DNA of 64,000 nucleotides, taken from Alphaproteobacteria bacterium (GTDB taxonomy: Bacteria > Pseudomonadota > Alphaproteobacteria > Rhodobacterales > Rhodobacteraceae). The translations under genes were made by a program, and so were the position numbers. The notes beneath the pieces were generated by a model, which did no database searches, was not told where the DNA came from, and was given only the letters and a program-made list of their open reading frames with translations. Positions 7,999 to 16,889 of this stretch are shown here, in pieces (position 1 is the stretch's first letter; each line of letters begins with the position of its first letter). Where the stretch lies: contig JASBSZ010000029.1 of NCBI GenBank assembly GCA_030148665.1, positions 1 through 64,000 of the forward strand, read 5' to 3'.

Positions 7999-9018
7999 TT
8001 GGCGACGACCGCCCTGAACCCGCCACAATCATCACCGGAAAACACGCCGCTGCGCGTGACCTTCCCCGATAACCGGCTGCTGGTCGATCTGTGCGGCGAA
8101 TATGATCGCAACCTCGCCCAGATTGAACAGGCCTTTGATGTTCACCTCCTGCGGCGTGGCAACGAATTGTCGATCATCGGCGACGAGGCCGCCTGTCGCA
8201 GGGCCGAGGAAACCCTCAGGGCCCTTTATGACCGGCTTGAGGCCGGCCGGCCTGTCGAGGCCGCCGATGTCAGCGCGGCGATACGGTTCGGCAAGCCGAC
8301 CAGACATGATGCCGAAAAGGGCGGCGATCAGCTGGAAATGTTCCGGGGCGGCCAGATCACCATCCGCACACGAAAGAAACAGATCGAGCCACGCAGCCGT
8401 CATCAGGCGGAATATGTGCGCCAGCTGTTCGAAAACGAACTGGTCTTCGGTCTGGGCCCGGCCGGAACGGGCAAGACCTATCTGGCCGTCGCTGTCGCCG
8501 TTTCGATGTTCATCGAGGGACATGTCGATCGCATCCTTCTGTCACGCCCGGCGGTCGAGGCCGGGGAAAGGCTGGGGTTTCTTCCCGGCGACATGAAGGA
8601 AAAGATCGATCCCTACATGCAGCCGCTCTATGATGCGCTGAACGACTTTCTGCCCGCGCGCCAGCTGGGCAAGCTGATCGAGGAAAAGCGGATCGAGATC
8701 GCTCCGCTAGCTTTCATGCGCGGGCGCACCCTTTCCAACGCGTTCGTCGTGCTGGATGAAGCCCAGAACACCACCCCGATGCAGATGAAGATGTTTCTTA
8801 CCCGTCTGGGCGAAGGCTCGCGCATGGCCGTTACCGGTGACATGACCCAGATCGACCTGCCGCGCGGGGCCATGTCCGGCCTGATCGAGGCCGAGCGCAT
8901 TCTGCGCCGCGTGCCTGGGATCGGATTCACCCGCTTTGATGCCCGCGACGTGGTGCGTCACCCGCTGGTCGCCCGCATCATCGAGGCCTATGAAAAGGCC
9001 GGCGATCCCGATGCCTGA
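7999..9018 (+). CDS. phoH: PhoH-like ATPase (YbeZ type)
   Basis: This 339-residue protein is of the PhoH/YbeZ family, an ATPase linked to RNA and ribosome metabolism together with YbeY. Walker A is GLGPAGTGKT and Walker B is VVLDEAQN; RLGFLPGDMKEKIDPY is also typical of the family. The start is a TTG at 7999, with GGAGA at 7989-7993 as ribosome binding site. It opens the phoH-ybeY-corC-lnt operon and overlaps ybeY by 8 bases. Confidence 0.93.
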   Translation: MATTALNPPQSSPENTPLRVTFPDNRLLVDLCGEYDRNLAQIEQAFDVHLLRRGNELSIIGDEAACRRAEETLRALYDRLEAGRPVEAADVSAAIRFGKPTRHDAEKGGDQLEMFRGGQITIRTRKKQIEPRSRHQAEYVRQLFENELVFGLGPAGTGKTYLAVAVAVSMFIEGHVDRILLSRPAVEAGERLGFLPGDMKEKIDPYMQPLYDALNDFLPARQLGKLIEEKRIEIAPLAFMRGRTLSNAFVVLDEAQNTTPMQMKMFLTRLGEGSRMAVTGDMTQIDLPRGAMSGLIEAERILRRVPGIGFTRFDARDVVRHPLVARIIEAYEKAGDPDA

Positions 9019-9514
9019 CCTGGTGGAAACCATTGTCGAGGACGATCGATGGGCCGCGATTCCCATCGCAACCCTTGCCGAAAGGGCGTGCCGTGCGGTC
9101 CTGTTGCAGCTGGCGCTCGATCCCGCGGGGTTCGAGCTGGCGGTGATGGCATGCGATGATTCCCGCATTGCCCGGTTGAACGCGGAATTCCGCAAGCTGG
9201 ACCAACCGACCAATGTCCTGTCATGGCCGGCGCTCGATCTCGCCCCCGACCGGCCCGGTGAAACGCCGGCCAGGGCGCCTGCGGGGCCTCACGGCATGGC
9301 GCAGGAGCTGGGCGATATCGCGATCGCCTATGACACATGCGCGCGCGAGGCCCGCGAGCAGGGCATCAGCCTGGCCGATCACACGACGCATCTGCTGGTT
9401 CACGGCTGTCTGCACCTGCTGGGCTATGACCATGTGCATGATGCGGACGCTACCCTGATGGAAGGCCTGGAAATCGCGATACTTGCCAAGCTGGGCGTGG
9501 CGAACCCATATTGA
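9011..9514 (+). CDS. ybeY: Endoribonuclease YbeY (rRNA maturation factor)
   Basis: YbeY is a metal-dependent single-strand endoribonuclease needed for 16S rRNA 3' end maturation and ribosome quality control. The 167-residue protein has the family zinc motif HGCLHLLGYDH with H131, H135 and H141. The insertion between residues 78 and 95 (PDRPGETPARAPAG) is slightly long but common in alphaproteobacteria. The ATG at 9011 lies inside the 3' end of phoH. Confidence 0.96.
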   Translation: MPDLVETIVEDDRWAAIPIATLAERACRAVLLQLALDPAGFELAVMACDDSRIARLNAEFRKLDQPTNVLSWPALDLAPDRPGETPARAPAGPHGMAQELGDIAIAYDTCAREAREQGISLADHTTHLLVHGCLHLLGYDHVHDADATLMEGLEIAILAKLGVANPY

Positions 9515-9554
9515 GAACATACCCGCCCTTGCGGGCATCAACCGGACAGGAGCC

Positions 9555-10457
9555 ATGGACGAAACAGGCGAAGGATCATCTGCCGCGGCGCAAGGCGCGC
9601 GCAAGGAAAAGAAGGGCAATGGTCACGGATGGCTTTCGCGCATCTTCGGGTCGGCCAGCCACGAACCCGCCCCGGCCCCGGCAGAAGGGCAGGCATCCGG
9701 TCAGACGGCGCGAAACGGGCACACCCTGTCGCCCTCGGGCGGGATCGGAAATCTCAATCGCGTTCGGATCGAGGACGTCGCCGTTCCCCGGGCCGAGATC
9801 ATCGCCGTGCCGGTCGAGATATCGCTTGATGAACTGGTGCGCACCTTTCGCGAAAGCGGCCTTACCCGGTTGCCGGTGTTTGAAGAGACCCTCGATACCC
9901 CTCTGGGATTTGTTCACCTCAAGGATCTTGCCCTGAAACACGGCTTTGCCTGCGACGACCAGACACTGGACCTGCGCGCAATGCTGCGGCCGCTGCTGTT
10001 TGCCCCTCCGTCAATGCCCATCGGCGTGCTGCTGCAAAAGATGCAGACCGACCGCATCCACATGGCGCTGGTGATCGACGAATATGGCGGGGTGGACGGT
10101 CTGGTCACCATCGAGGATCTGATCGAGCAGGTTCTGGGCGAGATCGAGGACGAGCACGACGTGGACGAAGATGAATACTGGGTACAGGAAAAGCCGGGTG
10201 TGTTCGTCTGTCAGGCCCGTACCCCGATCGACGCCTTTGAAGAGGAAACCGGCATGACACTGGCCGACCCCCATGGCGAGGACGAGATCGATACGCTCGG
10301 CGGGCTGGTCTTTGTCCTGTCCGGTCGGGTTCCTGTCCGCGGCGAGGTCATCTGCCACCCGTCGGGGGTGGAATTCGAGGTCCTGGATGCCGACCCACGG
10401 CGGATCAAGAGGTTGCGGGTAGTACTGCCACGGCGATCGGGCGGAAAGGGCGACTGA
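9555..10457 (+). CDS. CorC/HlyC-family protein with paired CBS domains
   Basis: This 300-residue soluble protein has a low-complexity N terminus (residues 1-60). Two CBS domains follow, starting about residue 72 ([16 protein letters not shown]) and 135 ([20 protein letters not shown]). It ends in a CorC_HlyC transporter-associated domain (about 215-295; [23 protein letters not shown]). Such proteins are annotated as hemolysin or magnesium/cobalt efflux components, but the exact role is not settled. It sits directly before lnt with no gap between the stop and the next ATG, the usual phoH-ybeY-corC-lnt arrangement. Confidence 0.92.
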   Translation: MDETGEGSSAAAQGARKEKKGNGHGWLSRIFGSASHEPAPAPAEGQASGQTARNGHTLSPSGGIGNLNRVRIEDVAVPRAEIIAVPVEISLDELVRTFRESGLTRLPVFEETLDTPLGFVHLKDLALKHGFACDDQTLDLRAMLRPLLFAPPSMPIGVLLQKMQTDRIHMALVIDEYGGVDGLVTIEDLIEQVLGEIEDEHDVDEDEYWVQEKPGVFVCQARTPIDAFEEETGMTLADPHGEDEIDTLGGLVFVLSGRVPVRGEVICHPSGVEFEVLDADPRRIKRLRVVLPRRSGGKGD

Positions 10458-12023
10458 ATGGAAATCTTCCACGGGCGGCGGCGCCTGTCCATCGCGCTTG
10501 CCGGTCTGGTCGGTGGCGGGGTCATGGCGCTGGGGCAGGAGCCCCTTTCCTGGCCTCTTGCCTTGCTTGTCGGCTTTCTGTTTCTGGGCGACCGGTTCCT
10601 GAGGGTGCGATCCGCCCGCCGCGCGGCATTGCTGGGCTGGAGCGCGGGCCTCGGCTATTTCGGGGCATCCCTGTACTGGATCGTGGATCCCTTTCTTGTC
10701 GAGCCCGATGTCTATGGCTGGATGGCACCGTTTGCCCTGGTCCTCATGGCAGGTGGGCTTGCCCTGTTCTGGGGGGGCGCCTTTGCGGCGACATTTCTGC
10801 TCGCGCGCCCCGACCTCGCGCGTCCCGATCTCGCGCGCCCGGACAGGAGGGCAGGCGGGGCTGCCGGTCCGGCACGCTGGCCCGTGCTGCTGTTGCCCCT
10901 TGTCCTGACCCTGGCCGAGATGCTGCGGGGGACGGTTCTGACGGGGTTTCCCTGGGGCTTGCCTGCCTATGGATGGATTGGCACGCCGGTTGCCCAGCTT
11001 CTGGCCTGGGTCGGCCCTTACGGCCTGACGCTGATCACGCTGTTGCTTGCGGTCCTGCCGCTTGTCTGGCACCGGGCCGCGGTCGGGCTGTTCGTGTCTG
11101 CCTCCGCCATCGCCGGGCTGTGGCTGTGGGGCGATGCGCGCCTGTCCGCCGACCAGCCGGTGCGCACGCCGGAACTGCGCCTGCGCCTGATTCAGCCCAA
11201 TGCTCCGCAAGCCGAGAAATGGGATCCGCAAAAGATGCCGATCTTCTTTCGCCGTCAGCTGGATCTGACCGCGGCAGACCCTTCCTTTGCCCCCGATCTG
11301 GTGATCTGGCCGGAAACGGCAGTACCGTTCTGGCTGGGCGAAAGGCCGGGATTGCAACGGCTGGTCGCGGATTCGGCACCGCCGGGCGCGCGCGTGATCA
11401 TCGGAGCCCGCCGCGCCGAAGGCCGGCGTTTCTTCAATTCACTGGCCCTGCTGGGGCGTGGTGGTCAGGTCGAGCAAGGATATGACAAGGCCCATCTCGT
11501 GCCGTTCGGGGAATACATGCCCTTCGGCTCGTTCTTTTCCCGTCTGGGAATCACGGGGCTTGCCGCCGAAGAAGGTGGCGGTTTCAGTGCGGGCCCGGGG
11601 GCTGCGCTGCTGGATCTGGGCAAGGCGGGAAAGGTGCGGCCTCTGATCTGTTACGAGGCGATCTTTCCTGGCGAGATCACCCGCGGGATCGACCGCCCCG
11701 ACTGGATGTTGCAGATTACCAACGATGCGTGGTTCGGAAAATATGCGGGCCCGCGCCAGCACCTTGCACAGGCGCGCGCACGCGCCATCGAACAGGGGCT
11801 GCCAATGGTCAGGGTGGCCAATACCGGCATTACCGCGGTGATCGGCCCCAGGGGGCAGCTTCGTGCCCAGTTGCCGCCCCGCATGGCCGGCAAGCTGGAT
11901 ACCACGTTGCCGTCAGCGTTGGCGCCGACACTGTATTCGCGCATGGGTGACATGCCTGTTCTGCTGTTCTCGTTGCTTGGCGGTTTTCTGCTGGGCTGGC
12001 GGCGTCGTCAAATTAACCATTGA
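10458..12023 (+). CDS. lnt: Apolipoprotein N-acyltransferase Lnt
   Basis: Lnt adds the third acyl chain to lipoproteins in the inner membrane. The 521-residue protein has about six N-terminal membrane segments, a periplasmic nitrilase-like domain with catalytic Glu in WPETAVPFW, Lys in YDKAHLVPFGEYMPFG and Cys in ICYEAIFPG, and one C-terminal membrane segment (MPVLLFSLLGGFLLGW). Unusual is a triple in-frame repeat of Leu-Ala-Arg-Pro-Asp in a loop near residues 115-129, encoded by three near-identical 15-base units. Confidence 0.96.
   Translation: MEIFHGRRRLSIALAGLVGGGVMALGQEPLSWPLALLVGFLFLGDRFLRVRSARRAALLGWSAGLGYFGASLYWIVDPFLVEPDVYGWMAPFALVLMAGGLALFWGGAFAATFLLARPDLARPDLARPDRRAGGAAGPARWPVLLLPLVLTLAEMLRGTVLTGFPWGLPAYGWIGTPVAQLLAWVGPYGLTLITLLLAVLPLVWHRAAVGLFVSASAIAGLWLWGDARLSADQPVRTPELRLRLIQPNAPQAEKWDPQKMPIFFRRQLDLTAADPSFAPDLVIWPETAVPFWLGERPGLQRLVADSAPPGARVIIGARRAEGRRFFNSLALLGRGGQVEQGYDKAHLVPFGEYMPFGSFFSRLGITGLAAEEGGGFSAGPGAALLDLGKAGKVRPLICYEAIFPGEITRGIDRPDWMLQITNDAWFGKYAGPRQHLAQARARAIEQGLPMVRVANTGITAVIGPRGQLRAQLPPRMAGKLDTTLPSALAPTLYSRMGDMPVLLFSLLGGFLLGWRRRQINH
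10800..10844 (+). repeat. Three 15-base tandem units inside lnt
   Basis: Three consecutive units of the form CTCGCGCGYCCCGAY encode Leu-Ala-Arg-Pro-Asp three times in frame. The units differ only at third positions. This looks like slipped-strand duplication within a loop between membrane segments, so the copy number may vary between strains. Confidence 0.85.
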
Positions 12024-12048
12024 CCCGCAATACGCGCGGCCTTAACCA
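12020..12048 (+). promoter_or_regulatory. Putative sigma-70 promoter of metK
   Basis: TTGACC (12020-12025), a 17-base spacer and TAACCA (12043-12048) form a plausible promoter. Transcription would start about 12055, just before the riboswitch helix that begins at 12061. That spacing supports the assignment. Confidence 0.5.
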
Positions 12049-12060
12049 CATTTCATTCTT

Positions 12061-12108
12061 GCCGCCACAACGGCTTCCTGACGTGGCGGTGTAAACCCAA
12101 TGGAGCAC
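12061..12108 (+). promoter_or_regulatory. SAM/SAH riboswitch upstream of metK
   Basis: The leader matches what I recall of the SAM/SAH riboswitch consensus. A 5' arm GCCGCCAC is followed by the conserved ACGGCUUCCUG loop and the closing arm GUGGCGG, then a linker and AUGGAGCAC. In this class the UGGAGC stretch pairs with the CUUCC loop to make the pseudoknot and is also the ribosome binding site. Ligand binding therefore hides the Shine-Dalgarno sequence and lowers translation of metK. The class is known from Rhodobacterales in front of metK. Confidence 0.88.
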
Positions 12109-12111
12109 TAC

Positions 12112-13293
12112 ATGTCCCGACAGAATTATCTTTTCACTTCGGAATCCGTTTCCGAGGGTCACCCCGACAAGGTCTGCGACCGTATCTCGGATGCTGTTCT
12201 TGACGCCTTCCTGACCGAACAGCCCGAGGCGCGCGTTGCCTGTGAAACCTTTGCCACCACCAACCGCGTGGTGATCGGCGGTGAGGTCGGGCTGACCGAC
12301 AAGGCGCGCCTGTCCGAGATGAAAAAGCAGGTCGAACAGATCGCTCGCGACTGCATCCGCGATATCGGTTACGAGCAGGAGAAATTCCACTGGAAAACCT
12401 GTGAGATCACCAACCTTCTGCATGAACAGTCGGCCCATATCGCGCAGGGCGTCGATGCCGCCGACAACAAGGACGAAGGCGCCGGTGACCAGGGCATCAT
12501 GTTCGGCTATGCCGTGCGCGAGACGCCCGAACTGATGCCGGCGCCGATCCAGTATGCTCATGCGATCCTGCGCCGTCTGGCCGAGGCCCGCAAGGCGGGC
12601 GAGGCCCCCACCCTCGGCCCCGACGCCAAGTCGCAGCTTTCGATCCGCTATGAGGATGGCAAGCCGGTCGAGGTCACGTCGATCGTGCTGTCCACCCAGC
12701 ACGCCCATGAAAGCCAGACATCCGACGACATCCGCGAGATCGTCGAACCTTACATTCGCGAAATCCTGCCCGAGGGCTGGATCAACGGCAATACCGAATG
12801 GCACGTCAACCCGACCGGCACTTTCGTGATTGGCGGTCCCGATGGCGACGCCGGTCTGACGGGCCGCAAGATCATCGTCGATACCTATGGCGGCGCTGCC
12901 CCCCATGGCGGTGGGGCATTTTCCGGCAAGGATCCGACCAAGGTTGACCGTTCCGCGGCCTATGCCGCGCGCTATCTGGCCAAGAACGTGGTTGCCGCAG
13001 GCGTTGCCGACCGCTGCACCTTGCAACTGTCCTACGCCATCGGCGTTGCCAAACCGCTGTCGATCTATGTCGACACCCACGGCACCGGCCAGGTCGCCGA
13101 CAGCGAAATCGAGCGCGCGGTTGCCGAGATCATGGACCTGACCCCGCGCGGCATCCGCACCCATCTGGGGCTGAACAGGCCGATCTATCAGCGCACCGCG
13201 GCCTATGGCCATTTCGGCCGCACCCCCGAGGATGACGGCGGTTTCAGCTGGGAACGCACCGACCTTGTGGACGCGCTCAAGGCAGCGTTGTAA
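12112..13293 (+). CDS. metK: S-adenosylmethionine synthase MetK
   Basis: MetK makes S-adenosylmethionine from methionine and ATP. The 393-residue protein shows [16 protein letters not shown] near the N terminus, [12 protein letters not shown] and [19 protein letters not shown]. An ATG also occurs at 12100, but it lies within the riboswitch pseudoknot, where GGAGC (12102-12106) acts as Shine-Dalgarno. The ATG at 12112 ([10 protein letters not shown]) is therefore the start. The gene is monocistronic or weakly linked to trmB, as a strong terminator hairpin follows. Confidence 0.97.
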   Translation: MSRQNYLFTSESVSEGHPDKVCDRISDAVLDAFLTEQPEARVACETFATTNRVVIGGEVGLTDKARLSEMKKQVEQIARDCIRDIGYEQEKFHWKTCEITNLLHEQSAHIAQGVDAADNKDEGAGDQGIMFGYAVRETPELMPAPIQYAHAILRRLAEARKAGEAPTLGPDAKSQLSIRYEDGKPVEVTSIVLSTQHAHESQTSDDIREIVEPYIREILPEGWINGNTEWHVNPTGTFVIGGPDGDAGLTGRKIIVDTYGGAAPHGGGAFSGKDPTKVDRSAAYAARYLAKNVVAAGVADRCTLQLSYAIGVAKPLSIYVDTHGTGQVADSEIERAVAEIMDLTPRGIRTHLGLNRPIYQRTAAYGHFGRTPEDDGGFSWERTDLVDALKAAL

Positions 13294-13317
13294 GGCGGGC
13301 CTGATCCAGGGGAAATC

Positions 13318-13344
13318 AAGGCCCCGGATCATTTCCGGGGCCTT
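13318..13344 (+). terminator. Terminator hairpin between metK and trmB
   Basis: AAGGCCCCGGA (13318-13328) pairs perfectly with TCCGGGGCCTT (13334-13344) around a 5-base loop. The following T-run is short (TCCATTT). It lies 25 bases after the metK stop. Confidence 0.75.
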
Positions 13345-13365
13345 TCCATTTGCGGGATGCGAAAG

Positions 13366-14085
13366 ATGAGCAAGGACAAGGCCCCGACAGGTGCGCCCTG
13401 GCGCAACTTTTACGGCCGCCGTCACGGCAAGAGTTTGCGCAACAGCCAGCGGGAATATCTGGAATCCGACCTGCGCCGGCTGGCGGTGCCGAATGTTGGC
13501 TGGGACGAAAACCCCGAACGCCGCAAGATCGACCTGACGCAACTGTTCGGCGACGAACGACCTGTCTGGCTGGAAATCGGCTTTGGCGGGGGCGAGCATA
13601 TGGTGCATCAGGCGGCCCTGCATCCCGAGGTCGGGTTGATCGGCTGCGAGCCCTTCATCAATGGCGTTGCCATGCTGCTGGGCAAGATCCGCGAGGCAGG
13701 TGTCGAAAACCTTGCCATCCATCCGGGCGATGTGCGCGACCTGTTCGATGTGCTGCCGGACGCGTCGATTGCGCGGGCCTTTCTGCTGTATCCCGACCCC
13801 TGGCCGAAAAAGCGCCATCACCGGCGCCGGTTCGTGAACCCGGAATTTCTGGATCCGCTGGCCCGCGTCATGCAGCCCGGCGCGATTTTGCGCGTGGCCA
13901 CCGACATCGAGGATTACGTTCGCCAGACGCTGGAACAATTGACGCGCCACCCCGATTTCGAATGGCTTGCCGAAGGCCCGGATGACTGGCGCAAGCCCTG
14001 GGATGACTGGCAATCCACGCGCTATGAAAACAAGGCCCTGCGCGAGGGCCGCAAGCCGCATTACCTGACCTTCACGCGCCTTTGA
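13366..14085 (+). CDS. trmB: tRNA (guanine-46-N7)-methyltransferase TrmB
   Basis: TrmB methylates G46 of tRNA using S-adenosylmethionine. The 239-residue protein has the SAM-binding GFGGGEHMVHQA, the central DPWPKKRHHRRRFV signature and ENKALREGRKPHYLTF at the end. The start may be ATG 13366 (MSKDKAP) or the in-frame ATG at 13357, nine bases upstream. It follows metK, the source of its cofactor. Its 3' end overlaps the convergent TetR gene by 14 bases. Confidence 0.95.
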   Translation: MSKDKAPTGAPWRNFYGRRHGKSLRNSQREYLESDLRRLAVPNVGWDENPERRKIDLTQLFGDERPVWLEIGFGGGEHMVHQAALHPEVGLIGCEPFINGVAMLLGKIREAGVENLAIHPGDVRDLFDVLPDASIARAFLLYPDPWPKKRHHRRRFVNPEFLDPLARVMQPGAILRVATDIEDYVRQTLEQLTRHPDFEWLAEGPDDWRKPWDDWQSTRYENKALREGRKPHYLTFTRL

Positions 14086-14725
14086 GCGATCCCGCAGGGT
14101 CGGGTTCGGGTGCCAGAAGTCGGCGGAACAGATCGATGGCCTTGTCGTTCAATGTGCGGCGTAGGCGGTCATCCAGCTCGTCCCAGTGTTCCAGGAACCA
14201 GCGGTCCATCGACATGGCCAGAGACATTACCATGTCAATGATCAGGCTTTCGGGCAGGTCCTGTCGCAACAGGCCCAGCTGTTGTCCCCGTTTGATCAGA
14301 TCCCGCAGCCAATCGAGCGATATCTGCATGATCTCACGCGTGAGGATGCGCTCGTCCGGGTTCTCGTGGCAGCGGTAGAACATCCGCCCTACTGTCACCA
14401 GCTGGGGCGAGCGATCGGCCATTCTTGACAATTCATCCGCCATGAGCGCGATCACGGGCCAGAAATTTTCCCGATCCAGCCGGGAAACATCAAAGGACGA
14501 GCGCGCCGAAAGAATGGGCAGCAGGGCATCATTGAGGATCTGCGTGAAAAGATCCTGCTTGTTCCTGAAGTAGTGGTAAAAGGACGATTTGCTCATCCCC
14601 ACCGCATCGATGATGCGATTCAGAGAGGCGCCGCGAAAGCCGTGGGTTGCAAATTCCGCCGCGCCCACCTGAAATATCCGGTTGCGCCTCTCATCCGAAA
14701 GCCTGTGCGAAGGGTGATCGTTCAT
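14072..14725 (-). CDS. TetR-family transcriptional regulator
   Basis: The 217-residue regulator has a typical TetR N-terminal helix-turn-helix (residues about 12-58: RRNRIFQVGAAEFATHGFRGASL...GMSKSSFYHYFRNKQDLF) and an all-helical C-terminal ligand domain with no recognised ligand. It is divergent from the LolA-like/ABC/outer-membrane genes, and a perfect palindrome lies between them. It probably represses that operon, and perhaps itself, until a lipid-like or envelope signal is bound. That function is inferred. Confidence 0.9.
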   Translation of the reverse strand: MNDHPSHRLSDERRNRIFQVGAAEFATHGFRGASLNRIIDAVGMSKSSFYHYFRNKQDLFTQILNDALLPILSARSSFDVSRLDRENFWPVIALMADELSRMADRSPQLVTVGRMFYRCHENPDERILTREIMQISLDWLRDLIKRGQQLGLLRQDLPESLIIDMVMSLAMSMDRWFLEHWDELDDRLRRTLNDKAIDLFRRLLAPEPDPAGSLKGA

Positions 14726-14763
14726 GTTCTTGACAGGGATGCCCGGGATAGCTACCTATGGTG

Positions 14764-14781
14764 TTGGACCGACCGGTCCAA
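14764..14781. promoter_or_regulatory. Palindromic operator, probably for the adjacent TetR regulator
   Basis: TTGGACCG-AC-CGGTCCAA is a perfect 8+8 inverted repeat in the 145-base gap between the divergent TetR gene (start 14725) and the LolA-like gene (start 14871). TetR-family dimers usually bind such sites between divergent genes. Confidence 0.72.
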
Positions 14782-14870
14782 TAAATTCCTTAACCTACCC
14801 GTTCGGGTTTGGCAAGTTGGCGGAGTTCGGCAGAACGCCCCGCGCGGGCCAGACGGAGAAAGGGATCGGG

Positions 14871-15668
14871 ATGTCTCGGATTTTCAAGGACAGGAAAAGA
14901 CCAGGGATTTCGCGCAACCTGTTGACCGCGTTCCTGACCGCACTGGCAATGGTCGCCGTCGCAGTGCCGCAGGCATCCGCCCAGAATGCGCGGTCGATCC
15001 TGAAAAAGGCCTATGACAACTGGCGCGCGGACAGTTCCTTTTCGGTTGTCGAGATGACGATCAAGCGCAAGGGAAAACTGCGCAAGCTGACGATGAAAAG
15101 CTGGACCAGGGGCAAGGACAAGGCCCTGGTCCGTTTCGTGGCACCTGCGCGCGACGCCGGCAATGCGACCTTGCAGATCGGCAATTCCACCTATGTCTAC
15201 AACCCCAGGATCAATCAGGTCATCAAGCTGCCCGCCAGCGCCATGTCGCAGTCATGGATGGGTTCGGATTTTTCCTATAACGATCTGGCGCGTTCGCAAC
15301 GGGTGCTTGACGACTATACGCACAAGCTGATCGGAACAAGAGTCATCGGGGGGCAGAAGGTCTATGTGATCGAATCCATTCCCAAACGGGGCAGGCCCAT
15401 TGTCTGGGGCAAGCAGATCATCATGGTGCGCGGCGATGGCGTTCTGTACCGGGTCGAGTATTACGACCAGCTGGGCAAACGGGTGCGCGAGATGACCGCC
15501 GACAAGATCGGTCGCATCGGCGGGCGGCTCTATCCCGTCGTGATGACCATGCGGCGCGACGACAAGCCTGGGCAGTATACGCGCATCAAGACGATCTCGG
15601 CCCAATTCAACATCCCGATTCCGGCCTATGTCTTTACGCGCTCGAACCTGCAGAACCCGAGGGATTGA
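14871..15668 (+). CDS. LolA-like outer-membrane lipoprotein-sorting-type periplasmic protein
   Basis: This 265-residue protein has a signal peptide (about residues 1-38, ending PQASAQ) and a LolA/LolB-like fold, a half-barrel that carries acyl chains. Typical family stretches are SSFSVVEMTIKRKGKLRKL, RFVAPARDAGNATLQIG and VYNPRINQVIKLPASAMSQSWMGSDFSYNDL. It is not LolA itself: it is longer and sits with two FtsX permeases and an ATPase. The ATG at 14871 follows GGAGAAAGGG. As first gene of the operon it probably hands a lipid or lipoprotein from the ABC complex toward the outer membrane. Confidence 0.86.
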   Translation: MSRIFKDRKRPGISRNLLTAFLTALAMVAVAVPQASAQNARSILKKAYDNWRADSSFSVVEMTIKRKGKLRKLTMKSWTRGKDKALVRFVAPARDAGNATLQIGNSTYVYNPRINQVIKLPASAMSQSWMGSDFSYNDLARSQRVLDDYTHKLIGTRVIGGQKVYVIESIPKRGRPIVWGKQIIMVRGDGVLYRVEYYDQLGKRVREMTADKIGRIGGRLYPVVMTMRRDDKPGQYTRIKTISAQFNIPIPAYVFTRSNLQNPRD

Positions 15669-15671
15669 GGC

Positions 15672-16889
15672 ATGATCGCCTCGCTTGCATGGCGAAACAT
15701 CTGGCGTCAGCCAACCCGTACCGCGCTCAGCCTGACGGGCATGGCCTTTGCCTCGATGTTGCTGGTTTTCATGTTGTCGTTCCAGTTCGGATCATATGAC
15801 TCGATGAAGGCGAACATCCTGCGGATCATCGACGGCTTTGGGCAGGTCCAGCCACCGGGCTACAAGGACGACCCCGAGATCACCAAGGTCATTCGCGATC
15901 CCTCGGGCCTGATTGCCGAGCTCGAGTCGCTCCCGCAGGTGACTACGGCCAGCGCACGGGCAAACGGCTATGTCCTGCTGGCCAATGGCGAGCGCAGCTT
16001 TGCCGCCGCCGTCGCCGGGGTCGATCCGGTAAAGGAGGTTCGGATCACCCGGATCGCCAGCCTCATCAAGCAGGGCCGCCCCCTGCGGGCCGACGACGAT
16101 GCGGCCATCGTGCTGGGCGAGGCGCTGGCACGCAATCTGCGCCTGAAGGTGGGCGATCGGGTCACCCTGCTGGGCACGGCGATGGACGGATCGGTCGCTG
16201 CCGACGTGTTGAAGGTGGTCGGGATCTTTCGCACCGGCATCACCGAAATCGACCGCCAGATCGCGCATATGCCGCTTGACCGGTTTCGCGAGACATTCGT
16301 CATGGACGGGGCGGTCAACGAGGTCGCCATCATCGGTCGCGATCTGCGCGACATCATCAATGCCGAACCCCGCCTGCGGGCGATTGCCGCCCGTCACGAT
16401 GCGGTCTATCTGAACTGGGGGCAGCTGCAGCCCGCGGTCAAACAGGCGATCACGCTGGACATGACCACGGCCTCGCTGATGTACGGCACGCTGGTCATCG
16501 TGGTCGTGTTCATCATCCTGAACACGCTGTACATGTCGGTACTGGAACGCACCCGTGAATTCGGGGTGCTTCTGGCCGTGGGCATGAAGCCGGGGCAGAT
16601 CGGGCGGATGGTCTGGATGGAGATCATCTTTCTTTCCCTGGTCGGCACCGGAATCGGCATTGTCCTGGGCATGGGGCTTGCCTGGTATTTCGGGCGTGTC
16701 GGCGTCACGTTCGAGGGGATGCAGCAGATCTTTTCGCAATGGGGCCTGCCGCCGCGCATCTATCCGCGCATGACACCGTTTCGGGTGCTGGCCGGCCCCA
16801 GCGCGATCATCCTGCTGATAGCGATTGCCGGGATCATCCCCTATCGGCGGGTTCTGGGACTGGAACCGGTCAAGGCGATGAACGCATGA
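15672..16889 (+). CDS. ABC transporter permease (FtsX/LolE type), first of two
   Basis: This 405-residue permease has the MacB/LolCE layout: an N-terminal membrane segment after WRNIWRQPTRTALSLTGM, a large periplasmic domain (about residues 45-270), and three C-terminal membrane segments (TLVIVVVFIILNTLYM; MEIIFLSLVGTGIGIVLGMGL; ILLIAIAGIIPYRRVLG). It starts 3 bases after the LolA-like gene and overlaps the next permease as ATGA. FtsX-type permeases of this layout move substrates laterally from the inner membrane to a periplasmic carrier rather than import solutes. Confidence 0.9.
   Translation: MIASLAWRNIWRQPTRTALSLTGMAFASMLLVFMLSFQFGSYDSMKANILRIIDGFGQVQPPGYKDDPEITKVIRDPSGLIAELESLPQVTTASARANGYVLLANGERSFAAAVAGVDPVKEVRITRIASLIKQGRPLRADDDAAIVLGEALARNLRLKVGDRVTLLGTAMDGSVAADVLKVVGIFRTGITEIDRQIAHMPLDRFRETFVMDGAVNEVAIIGRDLRDIINAEPRLRAIAARHDAVYLNWGQLQPAVKQAITLDMTTASLMYGTLVIVVVFIILNTLYMSVLERTREFGVLLAVGMKPGQIGRMVWMEIIFLSLVGTGIGIVLGMGLAWYFGRVGVTFEGMQQIFSQWGLPPRIYPRMTPFRVLAGPSAIILLIAIAGIIPYRRVLGLEPVKAMNA

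Noticed and set aside
12013-14061. Long open frame on the minus strand opposite metK and trmB
   Set aside because: It lies wholly antisense to two well-recognised genes, has no family features and reflects high G+C codon bias.
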